Below, piece by piece: positions 34,633 to 45,587 of a stretch of DNA of 58,729 bases. Every line of letters begins with the position of its first letter. The first letter of the stretch is position 1. The DNA is taken from the NCBI GenBank assembly GCA_032718475.1, contig JAUCBJ010004556.1, positions 1 to 58,729 of the forward strand. The letters are read 5' to 3'. The notes below the pieces were generated by a model. The model worked only from the letters and a program-made list of their open reading frames with translations, searched no databases and was not told the DNA's origin. The stretch comes from Nemertoderma westbladi (taxonomy: Eukaryota; Xenacoelomorpha; Nemertodermatida; Nemertodermatidae). The translations under genes were made by a program, and so were the position numbers.

Positions 34633-35252
34633 CTGAAAATAATGAAATACAAAAATTATTATTATTATTATAATAATTGATTACAATAATTAATATCATA
34701 CTTTATTATTTTTTCTGTTGAAATTTAATTACATCTCGCCCAATGTGGTTGTCAATTAATAGTCTGTTACAACCATGTCCCTTCTTAATAGAGTTAAAAT
34801 TTCATACCTCAGGAAAAAATAAATACTTATCCACCGTCGCGACATTCTAAATATAGGTAATATATATAATGCAGAAACAATGCGACATGCCGATAGTAGT
34901 CTAGTGTTAAATCATTTGGCTTGCCGATAAATTCACATTTTATTTTTCTGGAGGTCGTGAATTCTCATTTTGGCACACATGCTTTATTAAAGTAACGAGG
35001 CTACCTGTAGCCAGGGTGCATCTCTGCATTTAATCCTTAAATGATAGTTAGATGAGTAGTTCAGTTACCTATGGGGAGTATTGTTCTGGGGGGGTGGGGG
35101 GGGGGGGGGGGGGCACTGGAAATAAGTCGTAACACTTTGTGCCTAATCCCTGAAGAAATCTTTAACCCTCTCTGGACCGCAAAGGCAAAATCTAATATAC
35201 GATGAGTTAAACTGTTATAGTCCAGTACTGATTATATGAAATATAGATTTAC
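34633..35252 (-). other. intron; poly-G run at 35096-35113
   Basis: The intron runs from donor AAG|GTAAAT at 35252 to the acceptor at 34633. It contains an interrupted G tract and a weak tRNA-like relic near 34885-34965 (TAGTCTAGTG, then a degraded TTCG region). No gene was seen. Confidence 0.5.
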
Positions 35253-35402
35253 CTTGGAGGTGTAGGGAGGGGGCTCCTCTGTAATCGAATCATCATTTAG
35301 CAGCGATTGTCTCTCTTGATAAACTTCGTATGGGGGTGGCGGAGATGGGAATATGAATTCCGGTTCACTTTGGTATATACTTCTAAGATGTGTTGCTAAC
35401 AC
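35253..35402 (-). CDS. ENTREP/FAM189-like gene, PPxY exon
   Basis: This exon of exactly 50 codons is phase 0 at both ends, with donor CCAAG|GTAAAT and acceptor TTATCAAG. It encodes two WW-domain ligands, SPPPPYEVY and EEPPPYTSK, separated by an acidic linker. In vertebrate ENTREP/FAM189 proteins, PPxY motifs sit just after the fourth membrane segment, and ENTREP1 uses them to bind the HECT ubiquitin ligase ITCH. The same position here supports the family call. The motif pair implies recruitment of a NEDD4/ITCH-type ligase at endosomal or plasma membranes; this is inferred. Confidence 0.87.
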
Positions 35403-36491
35403 CTTGATAAATAAAAAACAAAAGCATGTTGATAAAACCTCAAAGCTTGTGAATTCGAAAGTAATTCAGTCAAAATATCGCTCAACCTCGGACAAATTGC
35501 ATCATAATTAAAATTAAAAATTCCTAGTACCAAATTATAGGCTTATCCACATATGCAAACTCGGCCCATATCGGATTGTTGGAACCTGGTTAAAAGACAA
35601 TTTCACCACGGCAACATGAAGTCATATACAAATCAACCCTTTACTATAATACTACGGAATTCTACCCTTGACCTACCCCACACAAATCACTAACGAAAAA
35701 TCCGATGGGTTACTTTTTCAAAAAACTCTGTAACAATGGAAACTAGGAGAAACACAACGCTAAACATACTGTACTGGAAATTTTAGTACACCATGACCTG
35801 TAATATAGTGTCATTTTCTGATGACACGGACCTTTCTCCCCTCTAATTTTTCTGCAAATCTTTAGAATATTGCCTGAACTTTGAAACACAACTAGTTCAA
35901 CTGACCGGAATTTTCGAATTTGCCAGTAAATTTTTTTATAAGAGTTTTTTTCGTGTTAAATTTTTTCTGCGTCATTTATAAATATATTTTGCAAAATTGC
36001 ACCCCTCCTATCGACGCCATTCCTATTGCGTTGCAAGGATTCCAAATAAATATGTAACAATATCTGAGTTTCATAGAGAAACAGCTGAGATAAAGGCGTT
36101 CAAAGATTGCAAGAATTAACGTTCGCTGAAGGCCATTTACTCTATTCAATAAATACACAAAATTCTAGAACGTTTCACTTATTTTATGAACAATTATTAT
36201 TAAAACAATTATTACACTATATTACGGGTCATGGTGTAATGTTGGAAACCTATTCGTGTTCCCCATGTTTCGCAATAATGAAACATTGGAAATATATTGT
36301 CCATAAGAATATAATTGATTCTTAGTGGTCGCAGGATAAAAGTTGAGTATGAGTTGACCTGAAACCTAGCTTATAATAATATAATATCTCATATAGGGAG
36401 ATCGATTACTATATAGGCTCGATTATTTATGGCAGCCGTACAGCAGTACCAGTACTCTAATATGGGAGCTCTAACTGCTGATTATACTAAA

Positions 36492-36612
36492 TCTCTGGAT
36501 GACACTTTCACAAGAATGCTGAGCCGGTTTCATTGTGTCAAGTACAATAAACACATCTCCAATCAGGCATTACAGTATACAACACTGGAGGTGTTCAATT
36601 AGTCTCCCCTAG
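36492..36612 (+). pseudogene. LINE ORF relic (C-terminal domain)
   Basis: The plus-strand frame SLDDTFTRMLSRFHCVKYN continues into KHISNQALQY. It aligns with KSLDGTFTRILRRVHCVKYN of the LINE ORF at 9198-12494. It is only about 40 codons long, diverged, and cut off on both sides, so it is an old fragment of the same family. Confidence 0.85.
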
Positions 36613-36639
36613 GGTTGACAACGGGTTCAGGTTTTCTAT

Positions 36640-37365
36640 ATGGTTTGTTCTCGAATTATGGCAATTTTTGTATTTGTCACCCAAAATTTGAAAATTGTTA
36701 TTGTTGGTGCAGCACCACATTTGGCATCAAAAAAGTTCATCAAATAGCCAGAAATGTCGAAATATTTTGCCATTTTCGGTATCAGCGCAGAAAATTAGCC
36801 TAGGTATCAAAAGTGCAAAAGAAGATCATTTTAAAAATTAAAAAAAAAATTCACTTTTGGTGCATGTTTGGTCAGTTGTACTGTAGGCCTAATCAGGAGG
36901 AAAGTTAAATGTCATTTTTCTTCGTCGTTTTTTTGGGACATTTTCTCTATCTACTTCTTAACTACTCAAACGATTTTCAAAAATTTTGTTGACAGAATTT
37001 TGAAATTTTGTTTCAAAAAAAGTTATGGCATTTTTTGTGTAAAAAATTAATTTTGCTAATTATTATGTTCGCGAAATTTGGGACTTTTTTCAATTTTTCG
37101 GTATTTTTGAAACGAAAAATGCCATAACCTTTTTTGAAACAAAATTTCAAAATTCTGTCAACAATATTTTTCAGCGCTGTTTCTGAGAATGGTGAAATAA
37201 TAAATATTAAAATAATAAAATGGTAAAATATTTCGAATTTTCTGGGTGTTTGATGGTCGTTTTTGGTGTCAAATGTGGTGCTGCCTCAAAATTAAAAAAT
37301 TTCAAATTTTGGGTGAAAATTAAAAACATTAACATAACTCGAGAACGAAAAAACTTATCGAAAAA
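36640..37365. mobile_element. inverted-repeat (foldback) element in intron
   Basis: The left half (36650-37045) and right half (37080-37355) are imperfect inverted copies. Matches include CACCCAAAATTTGAAA near 36681 with its complement near 37300, GCAGCACCACATTTG at about 36708 with its complement near 37270, and GACAGAATTTTGAAATTTTG (36991) with its complement at about 37140-37160. The loop is about 40 bp. No coding capacity was found. RNA through here would fold into a long imperfect hairpin. Confidence 0.8.
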
Positions 37366-37530
37366 CTGATTTCAGATTTGGAATCATCATAAAATTTTAC
37401 ATCGGAAAACACATTAAAAAAATTTGATAAAAATAGACTAAAAATTGTTCACATCCACACACAAATGGTTATTAATTGATATTAATTTAGTTTTTTGAAC
37501 AAATTAATTATTATTAATTATTAAGCTAAC

Positions 37531-37686
37531 ATTTCGTCTTGCGACGTCTGCGATTCCAATACAAGTTGTTGCGAAACAGAGAATACAAGCCAATGAATTG
37601 AGAACACATAGAACCAGGACGAGATTGCTCAAACTCCCGTGCATCAACCAGCAGTTAGAAAGTCCAGTGAAAATTATAGTGTCGCT
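37531..37686 (-). CDS. ENTREP/FAM189-like gene, TM4 exon
   Basis: This exon of exactly 52 codons is phase 0 at both ends. Its acceptor is CCTTCGCAG and its donor CGAAAT|GTTAGC. The protein runs SDTIIFTGLSNCWLMHG and then a hydrophobic helix (NLVLVLCVLNSLACILCFAT, followed by TCIGIADVARR). That helix resembles the fourth membrane segment of FAM189 proteins, where a lumenal Cys precedes a Leu/Val/Cys-rich helix. The Cys in SNCW could pair with Cys residues of the preceding exon. Confidence 0.85.
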
Positions 37687-38210
37687 CTGCGAAGGAATTA
37701 TATTAAAATTCGTTGAAGTGCAAGACACAAATATTGAGACAGGGGGGAAACTGGACGCAAATCCCATCTTGGCGAAATAATATCCCGCCTCAATGTTAAA
37801 TTCTCAATTTCGGGAAAGGAGCAGGTTACAGACAGTTTACTCAAACAATTAACTAAACACAATAGAACATGTTACAGTTTTATTTTTGAGAGTAATCAGC
37901 TGTTATTTGCGTCAAATTTCCCCTGGAGAGGGATGAATTTTTATTGCGTTCAGTTCCCCCCCCCCCCCCCCCCCCTATCTGGATATTGGTGACTGTAATC
38001 AGAGACATTTAGTCAATCCCTGTATTATTTACAATCCCCTGTCAAATTCTATAAATTTAATCTCACTTTCCCCTGTTCCTGTATATTGAAACTATCCCAT
38101 TCCCACGAACTGAATATCAACTTGTCCCATTCCGGTAACTTTAATTTTACATTTGTCTCATTCTCTACAATGAATCTTACCGTATCCCATTCCCACAATC
38201 TCAATCTCAC
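37687..38210 (-). other. intron; poly-C run 37956-37975
   Basis: The donor is a perfect AAG|GTGAGA (38210) and the acceptor is CCTTCGCAG. The intron contains a run of 20 C and, just before it, about 95 bp (37865-37960) resembling 3000-3105 (shared ACAGTTTTA, GAGTAATCAGC and GAGGGATGA words). It is a dispersed repeat without coding. Confidence 0.55.
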
Positions 38211-38375
38211 CTTGTCTGCACAGTCAACAGTACTCGAACAGCAGCTGCAAGACGCTTCGCCAATCAGGAAACAGGACTGCATTGACCCCAATATGGAAGC
38301 CGTTTCACCTGTTAGGACCGTAGCCACTAGATGGAGTACAACACCCAGTCCAGATAGGAAAACGTAGAAACTCGT
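38211..38375 (-). CDS. ENTREP/FAM189-like gene, TM3 and Cys-rich loop exon
   Basis: This exon of exactly 55 codons is phase 0 at both ends, with acceptor TTGTGTTTCAG and donor CAAG|GTGAGA. It encodes a hydrophobic helix (SFYVFLSGLGVVLHLVATVL) and then a loop with SILGSMQSCFLIGEASCSCC. The family has the same order: third membrane helix, a short polar segment, a Cys, then a CxCC cluster on the lumenal or extracellular side. This is among the strongest family signals in the gene. Confidence 0.87.
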
Positions 38376-39341
38376 CTGAAACACAATAATGGAATACATT
38401 GATTTATAAATACATAAATAAATAAATGGAAGAGTGTAGAATTACATTAAATAATCATTAAAAAAATCTGCTTTGTTTCAAAAGATCAGCTTTAGCGAAA
38501 TACTGCATATGTGAGGTTTGATCAAGAAATCGACCTACCGTTGCAAAATATTATTTCACATAATTAGAGGTTGAAGTCAAAATAGTTCATTTGGTATTAA
38601 AATATCGAATTTTATTTTTTTACTTTTTCTAGATCAGAATTTTTTGCTAATTCAGAAACTGTAAACGAAATTTTCATATCTATTTTAGTTTTGGAGTTAT
38701 TTGATTTTTTGTAGACCTCACTCATTTTGAAATTATTATAAATAAGTGGCCAATTATTTGTAAGATTCAGTAACAGTATTACTTTTTCAAAATACTATAA
38801 TTGTATTTGTCCTACAGGATAATTTTTGCTATGAGTTTTCCTGTTCAGTGATTTAATTTCAATTGTTACTTTCCACGGCTGACGGGTCATAGACTGTCGA
38901 TCAGTCTGTTTGTCTGTCTGTCTGTGTGTCCGTTTGTCTGTCAAAAATTAGGGAATCATGATATCTAACTAAATGTTTTGCTTTGGGGGTTTTCTCGGAA
39001 GGCGATTCCATTTCCAATGTCGATTTATGGGTTTGACGCGATCCTGCTTGTCTGAATTCTCAATGTTCAGATACGGAAGCCCTGAGTGGCCAAAGCTGTT
39101 ATACATTCATTAACAAGTGGTGCGCGCGCGAATTTGTAATTATGTGTGTGTATGTACGACATGGGTGTATGTGTACACGACATGAGTATATCTATGCTTG
39201 ACATGAGTGTGTGTATGCACAACATTAGCATGTGTGCGCGACGTGCACGACATGAGCATATATGTGCGCGACATGTATGTATATGTGTGCACGACATGAG
39301 TATAATGTATGCACGACATGAGATGTAGATTTGATGGAGGG

Positions 39342-39636
39342 AAATTCAAACAAAGCATAATTAAAATACAGTTGCTGTGTACTGGTACCGGTAGCTTACC
39401 TACTGACTCAGCTGTAATCTGGTATAATGTTACATAGAGTAACGGTAACGATTCCAACTAAATTGTGGTGCATTTATCGCCTTAAATGCCACACCGTATT
39501 CATCGTGAAGCTTGCAGTTTAGTCGGAATTGTTCAGTTGTTACTCTATATAACACTAACATTACAATTAGGTCAGTAGGTAAGCTACAGGTACTAGTACA
39601 CCGCAACTGTATTTGAATTATGCTTTGTTTGAATTT
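39342..39636. mobile_element. near-palindromic MITE, about 295 bp
   Basis: The sequence is almost entirely self-complementary. AAATTCAAACAAAGCATAAT at 39342 matches the complement ending at 39636. The arms continue through TAGCTTACCTACTGAC, TAGAGTAAC and ATTCCAACTAAA to a small centre (GTGGTGCATTT/AAATGCCACAC). No ORF fits a transposase. Confidence 0.85.
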
Positions 39637-39674
39637 TTGTTTGAATGTAGTTAAGTTATGTCGTTCACACATGA

Positions 39675-39960
39675 CTACTGATGAGACCCAGTAAGGTCGA
39701 AACGCGTACGTAGTTTGGAGAGATATGAGATATTAATTTGTGGGAAAATTACGCGATTCCTAAATTTGTACACTACCCGGTTAAAAAGTACGCAAGTGAT
39801 GGGCTTAGTCCTACAATTGCGCCAACAAAAGATAAGTTATTTTTGGTAAAATAAACTTATCATTCGAGGTTAAGACCCCTAGATCCCTTCCTATAATAAA
39901 TGTATAATAACAAATACCTCGAAAAATACAGCTTGCCAACACATTGTTACTATCAATAAT
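39675..39960 (+). mobile_element. SINE copy A, 5'-truncated in the ribozyme
   Basis: This copy lacks the tRNA-like head and begins at the hammerhead core (CTGATGA at 39678). The body then runs through TTTGGAGAGATATGAGATAT, GTACGCAAGTGATGGG, CCTACAATTGCGCC and CCCCTAGATCCCTTCC to a tail ending ATTGTTACTATCAATAAT. It is about 90 percent similar to copy C by eye. Stem I pairing partners are lost. Confidence 0.85.
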
Positions 39961-40005
39961 AAAAAATCAGGGGCTAATAAAATGGCAGCTGGCTTTGAAA
40001 TTAAT

Positions 40006-40306
40006 ACTCCATATCTCAAGAACCTGTGGCCTAGTGGTTGTAGTCTCGGCTTCCACCTCGAGGTTCCAGGTTCGAATCCCACACCACGATGATGAGACCC
40101 AGTAATGTCGAAACGCGTACGTGGTTTGGAGAGATATGAGATATTAATTTCAATAAAAATTACTCGATTCCTAAATTTGTACAATACTCGCTTAAAAAGT
40201 ACGCATGTGATGGGATTAGTCCTACAATTGCGCCAATAAAAGATAAGTTATTTTTGGTAAAATAAATTTATCATTCGAGGTTAAGACCCCTAGATCCCTT
40301 CCTATA
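40006..40306 (+). mobile_element. SINE copy B, with tRNA-like head
   Basis: The 5' part starts ACTCCATATCTCAAGAACC. A pol III A box (TGGCCTAGTGGTT) and a perfect B box (GGTTCGAATCC) follow, and then the hammerhead region with damaging changes: the core C is A (40089) and the last-but-three stem II base is altered (TGTC). The body matches copies A and C. The copy ends early at CCTATATATA where the foldback right arm starts. Confidence 0.88.
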
Positions 40307-41454
40307 TATAACACATATACTCACTCATGTCGTACATATGTCGCGCACACGTCATATACTCCTGTCGCGCACACGTCATATACTCCTGTCGTGCACACCT
40401 ATACTCATGTCGAGCACACTTATACTCATGTCGTGCACACATACACCCATGTCGTACATACACACACATATTTCCAAATTCGCGCGCGCACCATTTGTTC
40501 ATGAATGTATAACAGCTTGGCCACTCAGGGCTTCCGTATTCAGAGGACTCTATGCCGTCTGAGCAATGACAAATTAACTTTTATCCTGGTCAGAATATTT
40601 TCTCTCTGTGACTTGTAGTGATAATTAGTTTAACTTGGACACGTTTCTAAATTTTACTACCGTGTAGTTTTGCATTATTTTACTAAGCGACAGGAGACAA
40701 TTAAATTACTGCACCAAAGCTCAACAACAGCCCAATGCAATGGGTCGGTTGACATTGACAGGATAAGCAGTGGCCGATTTAGGGGGTATGTCACCATGTC
40801 ATGACATACCCCTTAGAAAAAACCAGTAAATCTCATTTACTCTCGATATCTTTATTCAGCAACACTAATTTTCAGCTCTTCTCATCAAACAAAATAACCA
40901 TAATCCTATAAAATTCCGCTCGCTATGCCGGCGTTTGCTTACGTTAAGGTTATAACTTAAAGGGCATACTTACTGAAGTTATTGTCTGATTACCAATCTG
41001 CATATTACGTAGCATTTGTCTGCATTTTATCAACATATTTACCAACAGACCAATTTAATTATTTTAATTTGCATTTCATTAAAGTTTAGAAAATTGTGAG
41101 GTGACTTAGTGCGAATTTGGGCGGCGCGAATGTTCAGCATGTGTGGCGCGAATTTTCGTCTGGCGCGGCGTGAATTAATAATTTACGCATCCAATAAGGA
41201 CTCCAACTGGTACAGTCACGTTTCGGGTACCTACAAATACGGCAATACAGAAATTCAAAATAGTAAATTTTTATTAATTTACGAGTTTATACAGTGAATT
41301 TGTTGAGGATATGGAGGATTGTATATTATGGGTATATTTGGTTTATTATTTTGGTTAGGGTGAGTTGGTCAGGCCTTAACCCTAATTGCAATAATGTCGG
41401 AAATTGGGCGAAATTCCGCTAAATTTCTTAGCTTAAGACTTAGGATAGGGTTAA

Positions 41455-42339
41455 CATACTTCCGCCATAACATCAGGCGGACTCGAAGACAACCCTGTTA
41501 GCATCAAGACTTTCGCTAACAAAGTAGAAAAGGTGCTAATAGTATTAAATACTCTGGATGCACCCTACGAACTCAATGCATCAAACAGCATCACCACGAT
41601 AGCGCAGGCACTACCGATCTGGCTGAGAAATAAGTGGAGGAAGATTGCTTTCTCCACTCGAGAAAAGAAAGGTGCGGAGCCAGGGTTGGAGGAGATGTCG
41701 AACTTCCTTAACTACGAGGCGGAGTTAATAACGGATCCAGTCTATAGTGAGGATAGTCTCGGTAATTTACCGAAAGCGGAATGGAGCCGACCTAAACCAG
41801 AACACAGTTCGGCGGATGCATTTCCGAAAGTGAGACAGTCGATGCCACATGCAGCCACGCACGGGACTTCTAGTCCACAAGGAGCTGGGAGTAGAACCAC
41901 TCCGTGGCAGGGACAGAAGCAAAACAACAACACAAACAAATACAAACCCAACACCCCCAGTAGGCCGAGTCCAAATAACCAAAACACTAAACCGCTAGAT
42001 ATGAATCTACGCGCAATACGTGAAGCGCTATACAAGGAACGCTACAATCCCAATTACAAATGTCAATTGCATATAAACTGGGCCCATAAGACCATAGACT
42101 GCAAGCATTGGCAGGCGTTACTTAAACAAGACCGGGTAGCCTACACTGGTAAGAATGGACTATGTCATCGATACGCGGTAGGAGGGCACAGGTATGCCGA
42201 GTGCCAGGAACCGCCAGTAAAATACGACGAGACTGATGGGACGGGAGGCCAGATGATGGCGACAAGTAACATGGGGGCAAAGAAAAGGGGAAAGGTACTA
42301 CTCGGAGTGGTACCAGTGAGGATAATAGGGGAGGATTAG
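41455..42339 (+). pseudogene. BEL/Pao retrotransposon Gag, 5'-truncated
   Basis: The frame is open from 41455 and has no start codon that can be trusted, because the N-terminal half of Gag is gone. It contains the BEL-type segment LPIWLRNKWRKIAF, with a following EEMSNFLNYEAELITDPVY. A Gln/Asn/Pro-rich linker and the zinc-knuckle region come next. The first part has CQLH...C. In the second, CHRYAVGGHRYAEC, the expected second Cys is Tyr, so the CCHC knuckle is broken. Gag would form the particle and bind RNA. This copy cannot. Confidence 0.85.
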
Positions 42340-42395
42340 CTATCTGTTACGACGCTAATGCTGGTCATTAGCAGAGCAGCGTTCATGCTAGAGGA

Positions 42396-43436
42396 AAGTT
42401 GGGGATTGTATGGAACCGGGAGACAGATGAGTTGGAGTATCAACTAAGTCAGGAGGATGCCGGGATCCATACTAAACGAGGCTATGTGTCATACATAGCG
42501 AGGATTTACGATCCCCTAGGTTTAGCATCCCCGTTGTTAGTCACGGGGAAACAGATATTAAAGAAGGTCTATAAATTGAAAGACGATTGGGACACGGAGG
42601 TCACAGTGGAGATAAGTAGACAATGCGACAAATGGACAGGGAGCCTTGAGGAGATGGTGATGTATAGTATGCCACATATATACTTCCCGGACGGAGACAT
42701 GATCGATTTGGAACTACACATGTTTTCCGACGCATCCTTGGAAGCATATGGAGCGGCACTTTATTTGGTACAGCGAAAGGGGGCACATAAGCCCAGGCTT
42801 GCGTTTAGTAAAGCGAGGTCGATGCCACCAGATTCAGCATTAGTGCCGAAACTCGAGCTAACGGCTGCGAGATTAGGAGTAAGGGCGACAGCATACTTGA
42901 TGGAGACTATACCAAGTATTGTAGAGACGCACTACTGGACAGATTCCATGGTAGTGTTAGGATGGCTGCATAACGAGAAGACACGTTATCCTATATTTGT
43001 GGCGAATAGGGTGGATGAGATAAGGGCAACAACCGACCTGGAAAAGTGGCACTACTGCCCAACCAACGACAATCCAGCAGATCTGCTATTGAGGGGCATT
43101 GTACGCCATGCTTTCTCGAGAAAGCAGGAGTTGTGGCAGCACGGTCCACATTTCCTTAACGATAGGTCGAGCTGGCCACCAATGAGGAAGGTAGATCCAG
43201 GTACAGAGGAAGTGACAGTGGAGGAGGAGGGAGAGGAATCAGAGGGGGAAGATATATACAGCCAATTTGTAAGGGATATTAAGGAAGCGCCACCGCAACT
43301 AAAACCGAGAGAGTCGTGCGACAACCCAACAGATAGGTTGCTCAGTTACAGCTCCAGCTGGTATAAGACTAAGAAGCTAGTAGCATATCTGAGGGCCTAC
43401 GGAGATTTCCTCAGGGGAGTTGGTAAGATACCATAA
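42396..43436 (+). pseudogene. BEL/Pao Pol fragment: RT-connection and RNase H
   Basis: The frame opens at the conserved LGIVWN segment that follows the polymerase core in BEL elements, then YDPLGLASPLLVTGKQI. The RNase H acidic residues are present in order: FSDAS, PKLELTAARLG and WTDSM. The upstream protease and the entire polymerase core, including the catalytic DD box, are absent. Only about 60 bp separate the Gag stop from this segment. The frame ends at 43436, where a frameshift leads to the integrase part. Confidence 0.88.
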
Positions 43437-44777
43437 TGAGACCCACCATCGATCTAGAAGATGCAGCCAAAGCAGTGATACGATACGAGCAAAGGAAGGA
43501 CAGCGTCAAGACAGCGAGCTCAACACGCTGTCGGCACAATTGGACGATGATGGGATCCTGGTCATAAACTCAAGGGTGGTAAACAACAATAGCCTAGTCA
43601 TTCCACTGAAACCGATAATAATCCCCAACAAGTCACCAATAGTCCACCAAATCATAGGGGATTCCCACAAATCTATATTACATGGGGGTACTAACCAAAC
43701 CCTGACCGAAATCCGGAAGACATTCTGGATAATCCAACTCAGAAAGATGTGAAGGCGGTAGTGGGGCAGTGCCAGACCTGCCGACGGACAAAGAAGGAGA
43801 GGGCCATACAGGAAATGGTGCCATTACCAGGGTGTGAGGCATCACAACCCACCGTTCACACACTGTGGCATGGACATGTTTGGGCCCATCAAGATAAAGG
43901 TGATGCGGCATACAGAGAAACACTACGGCAATATCTTTGTCTGCAATAATACGAGGGTGGGAGGGTGGTGGGGATAGAACTAGCCCAGAACACTACGGCA
44001 TCGGCATTTATTAATGCACTTGAGAGGTTTGTAACTCGCAGGGGAGGAACGGTCGAGGTATTATACTCAGACAACGGGACTAACTTCGTGGGCATGGAGA
44101 ACGAGTTAGCAGAGGCCCCTGACATCCTGGAGGGTGAAGATGTCAGGACGGCGATGAGGAAACACCTAATAAGGTGGAAAAGGAGAACCCCATATGCCCC
44201 ACATACACTAGGATGTGTAGAGCGACTTGTGGGAAGCTCCAAACGACTAATGACCAAACTGATGAATAATCATATGGTCACAGAGGACGTACTGAGGACA
44301 GTGTTGGCGAAATGCGAGGGAATTATTAATAGCTGACCGCTATATCCCGAGAACGACGACCCAGAATCACAGGACATCCTAACACCAGCACACCTACTCA
44401 TGGAGAGACCAGCGATGATTGACATGCGAAGCATGGATCCAGACGATATATATTCGCGTCAAAGCTGGGAGGTCGCTAAGATGATAAGCACAGAGTATTG
44501 GACAAGGTGGATACAATAGTACCTTCCAACACTACACAAAAGGAGTAAATGGAGGAACAGTCAAAGGGAGCTAATGAAGAATGACTTGATAATTGTCACG
44601 GATGACACGATTATCAATAACCAGTGGAGATTAGCTAGGGTAGTAGAAATCTACCCCGTCGAGGATGGAAGAATTAGATCCGTGGAAGTGAGGATCGGAG
44701 GAAAGATAGGGGCCAAAGATAGGAAGACCTACAGGAGGGCAGTAGGAAAGTGTTACCTATTGGAAGGGTCGCCTTAG
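43437..44777 (+). pseudogene. BEL/Pao integrase with frameshifts and stops
   Basis: The pieces lie in three frames. The zinc-binding HH-CC part spans 43437-43800 (SHKSILHGGTNQTL, then CQTCRR after a shift near 43745). The first catalytic Asp is in GMDMFGP (near 43870, another frame). The second is in YSDNGTNF (near 44070) and the Glu in GCVERLVGSSK (near 44215). Stops at 44334 (TGA) and 44517 (TAG) look like C-to-T changes of CGA and CAG. The C-terminal domain (NQWRLARVVEIYP) ends at 44777. The gene is dead. Confidence 0.87.
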
Positions 44778-44985
44778 AGTTGAGTCGTCCAATATATTGG
44801 ACTGAGGGGGGTAGGAATGAGGGCGAGATGCCCTTCCCACACACAAAAATAAAAATAAATAAAATAATAAAATAAGTAGTAAGTACCAAGGTACGCTGTA
44901 GGCATAATATACAAGTGTAGGTAGTTACAATTACGTATGTCGGATGGGTACAATAATGTACCAACGTACCTAATTTACATCTGCA

Positions 44986-45356
44986 CTACTTGTGGGCACT
45001 GAGGGCACCACATGAGGAATTGAGGGGGGAATGTATTCATACCGTAGTGGAAGGCTATACAGTACCGTAAAACTTGTGGGCACTGAGGGCGCCATGTGAG
45101 GAATTGAGGGGGGTATGTACGGTACGTATACCGTAGTGGAAGGGTACACAGTACCGTAAAACTTGTGGGCACTGAGGGCGCCATGTGTGGAATTGAGGGG
45201 GGGGTATGTACGCATACCATAGTAGAGGGGTCACAGTACTGTAAACTTGTGGGCACTGAGGGCGCCACGTGAGGAATTGAGGGGGGGGGGGGGGGGTATG
45301 TATGCGTACCATAAACTTGTGGGCTCTGAGGGCACCACGTGAGGAATTGAGAGCAG
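44986..45356. repeat. tandem repeat of about 88 bp, 4 to 5 copies
   Basis: Each copy contains CTTGTGGGCACTGAGGGCGC, GTGAGGAATTGAGGGGGG and a GTATGTACG...ACCATAGTGG part. The last copies are shortened and one has a G18 run (45279-45296). Minus-strand open frames here are repeat artefacts. Confidence 0.85.
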
Positions 45357-45587
45357 GGGGGTATCAGATGACAGATAGTATAATAGCACAGGTAGGGGGG
45401 AATATAAATAGGAATACAATCTAGGATAAATAGGCATATAGAGGGGAACATTTGTACAAATAATAGGAAGAACAAGATAGGAGGTAGGCCATCACTGATT
45501 TAAACTAATTAAGACCATACTTAGTTACCTCTTGCCGTACTGAGCCTTTCTAAGGCACCGCCAGTCTGGTGAGGGAGGAGAATCGTG

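Larger units (their letters stand above)
35403..37530 (-). other. intron with LINE relic and inverted-repeat element
   Basis: This 2.1 kb intron begins with donor CGAAAT|GTTAGC, which departs from the GTRAGT consensus, and ends at the acceptor before 35402. It contains a 120-bp LINE relic (36492-36612) and an inverted-repeat element (about 36640-37365). The remaining sequence is AT-rich without a gene. Confidence 0.6.
39067..40544. mobile_element. 1.5 kb foldback element with CATGAGTATA minisatellite arms
   Basis: The left arm (39067-39325) and right arm (40309-40544) are inverted copies. Both start near ATACGGAAGCCCTGAGTGGC and pass through TTATACATTCAT and GTGCGCGCGCGAATTTG. They then enter a minisatellite of about 20 bp units (ACGACATGAGTATA plus TGTGTGC). 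The interior is packed with an inverted-repeat MITE and two SINE copies. No clean target duplication was found, although CTCAATG and CTCTATG lie just outside the ends. Confidence 0.8.

Noticed and set aside
39067-40544. A 9-bp target duplication around the 39.1-40.5 kb foldback
   Set aside because: The best flanking match (CTCAATG against CTCTATG) is imperfect and the element edges differ by several bases, so I do not claim it.
44970-45475. Pro-rich minus-strand protein of 166 codons
   Set aside because: It follows the 88-bp tandem repeat and has no independent coding support.
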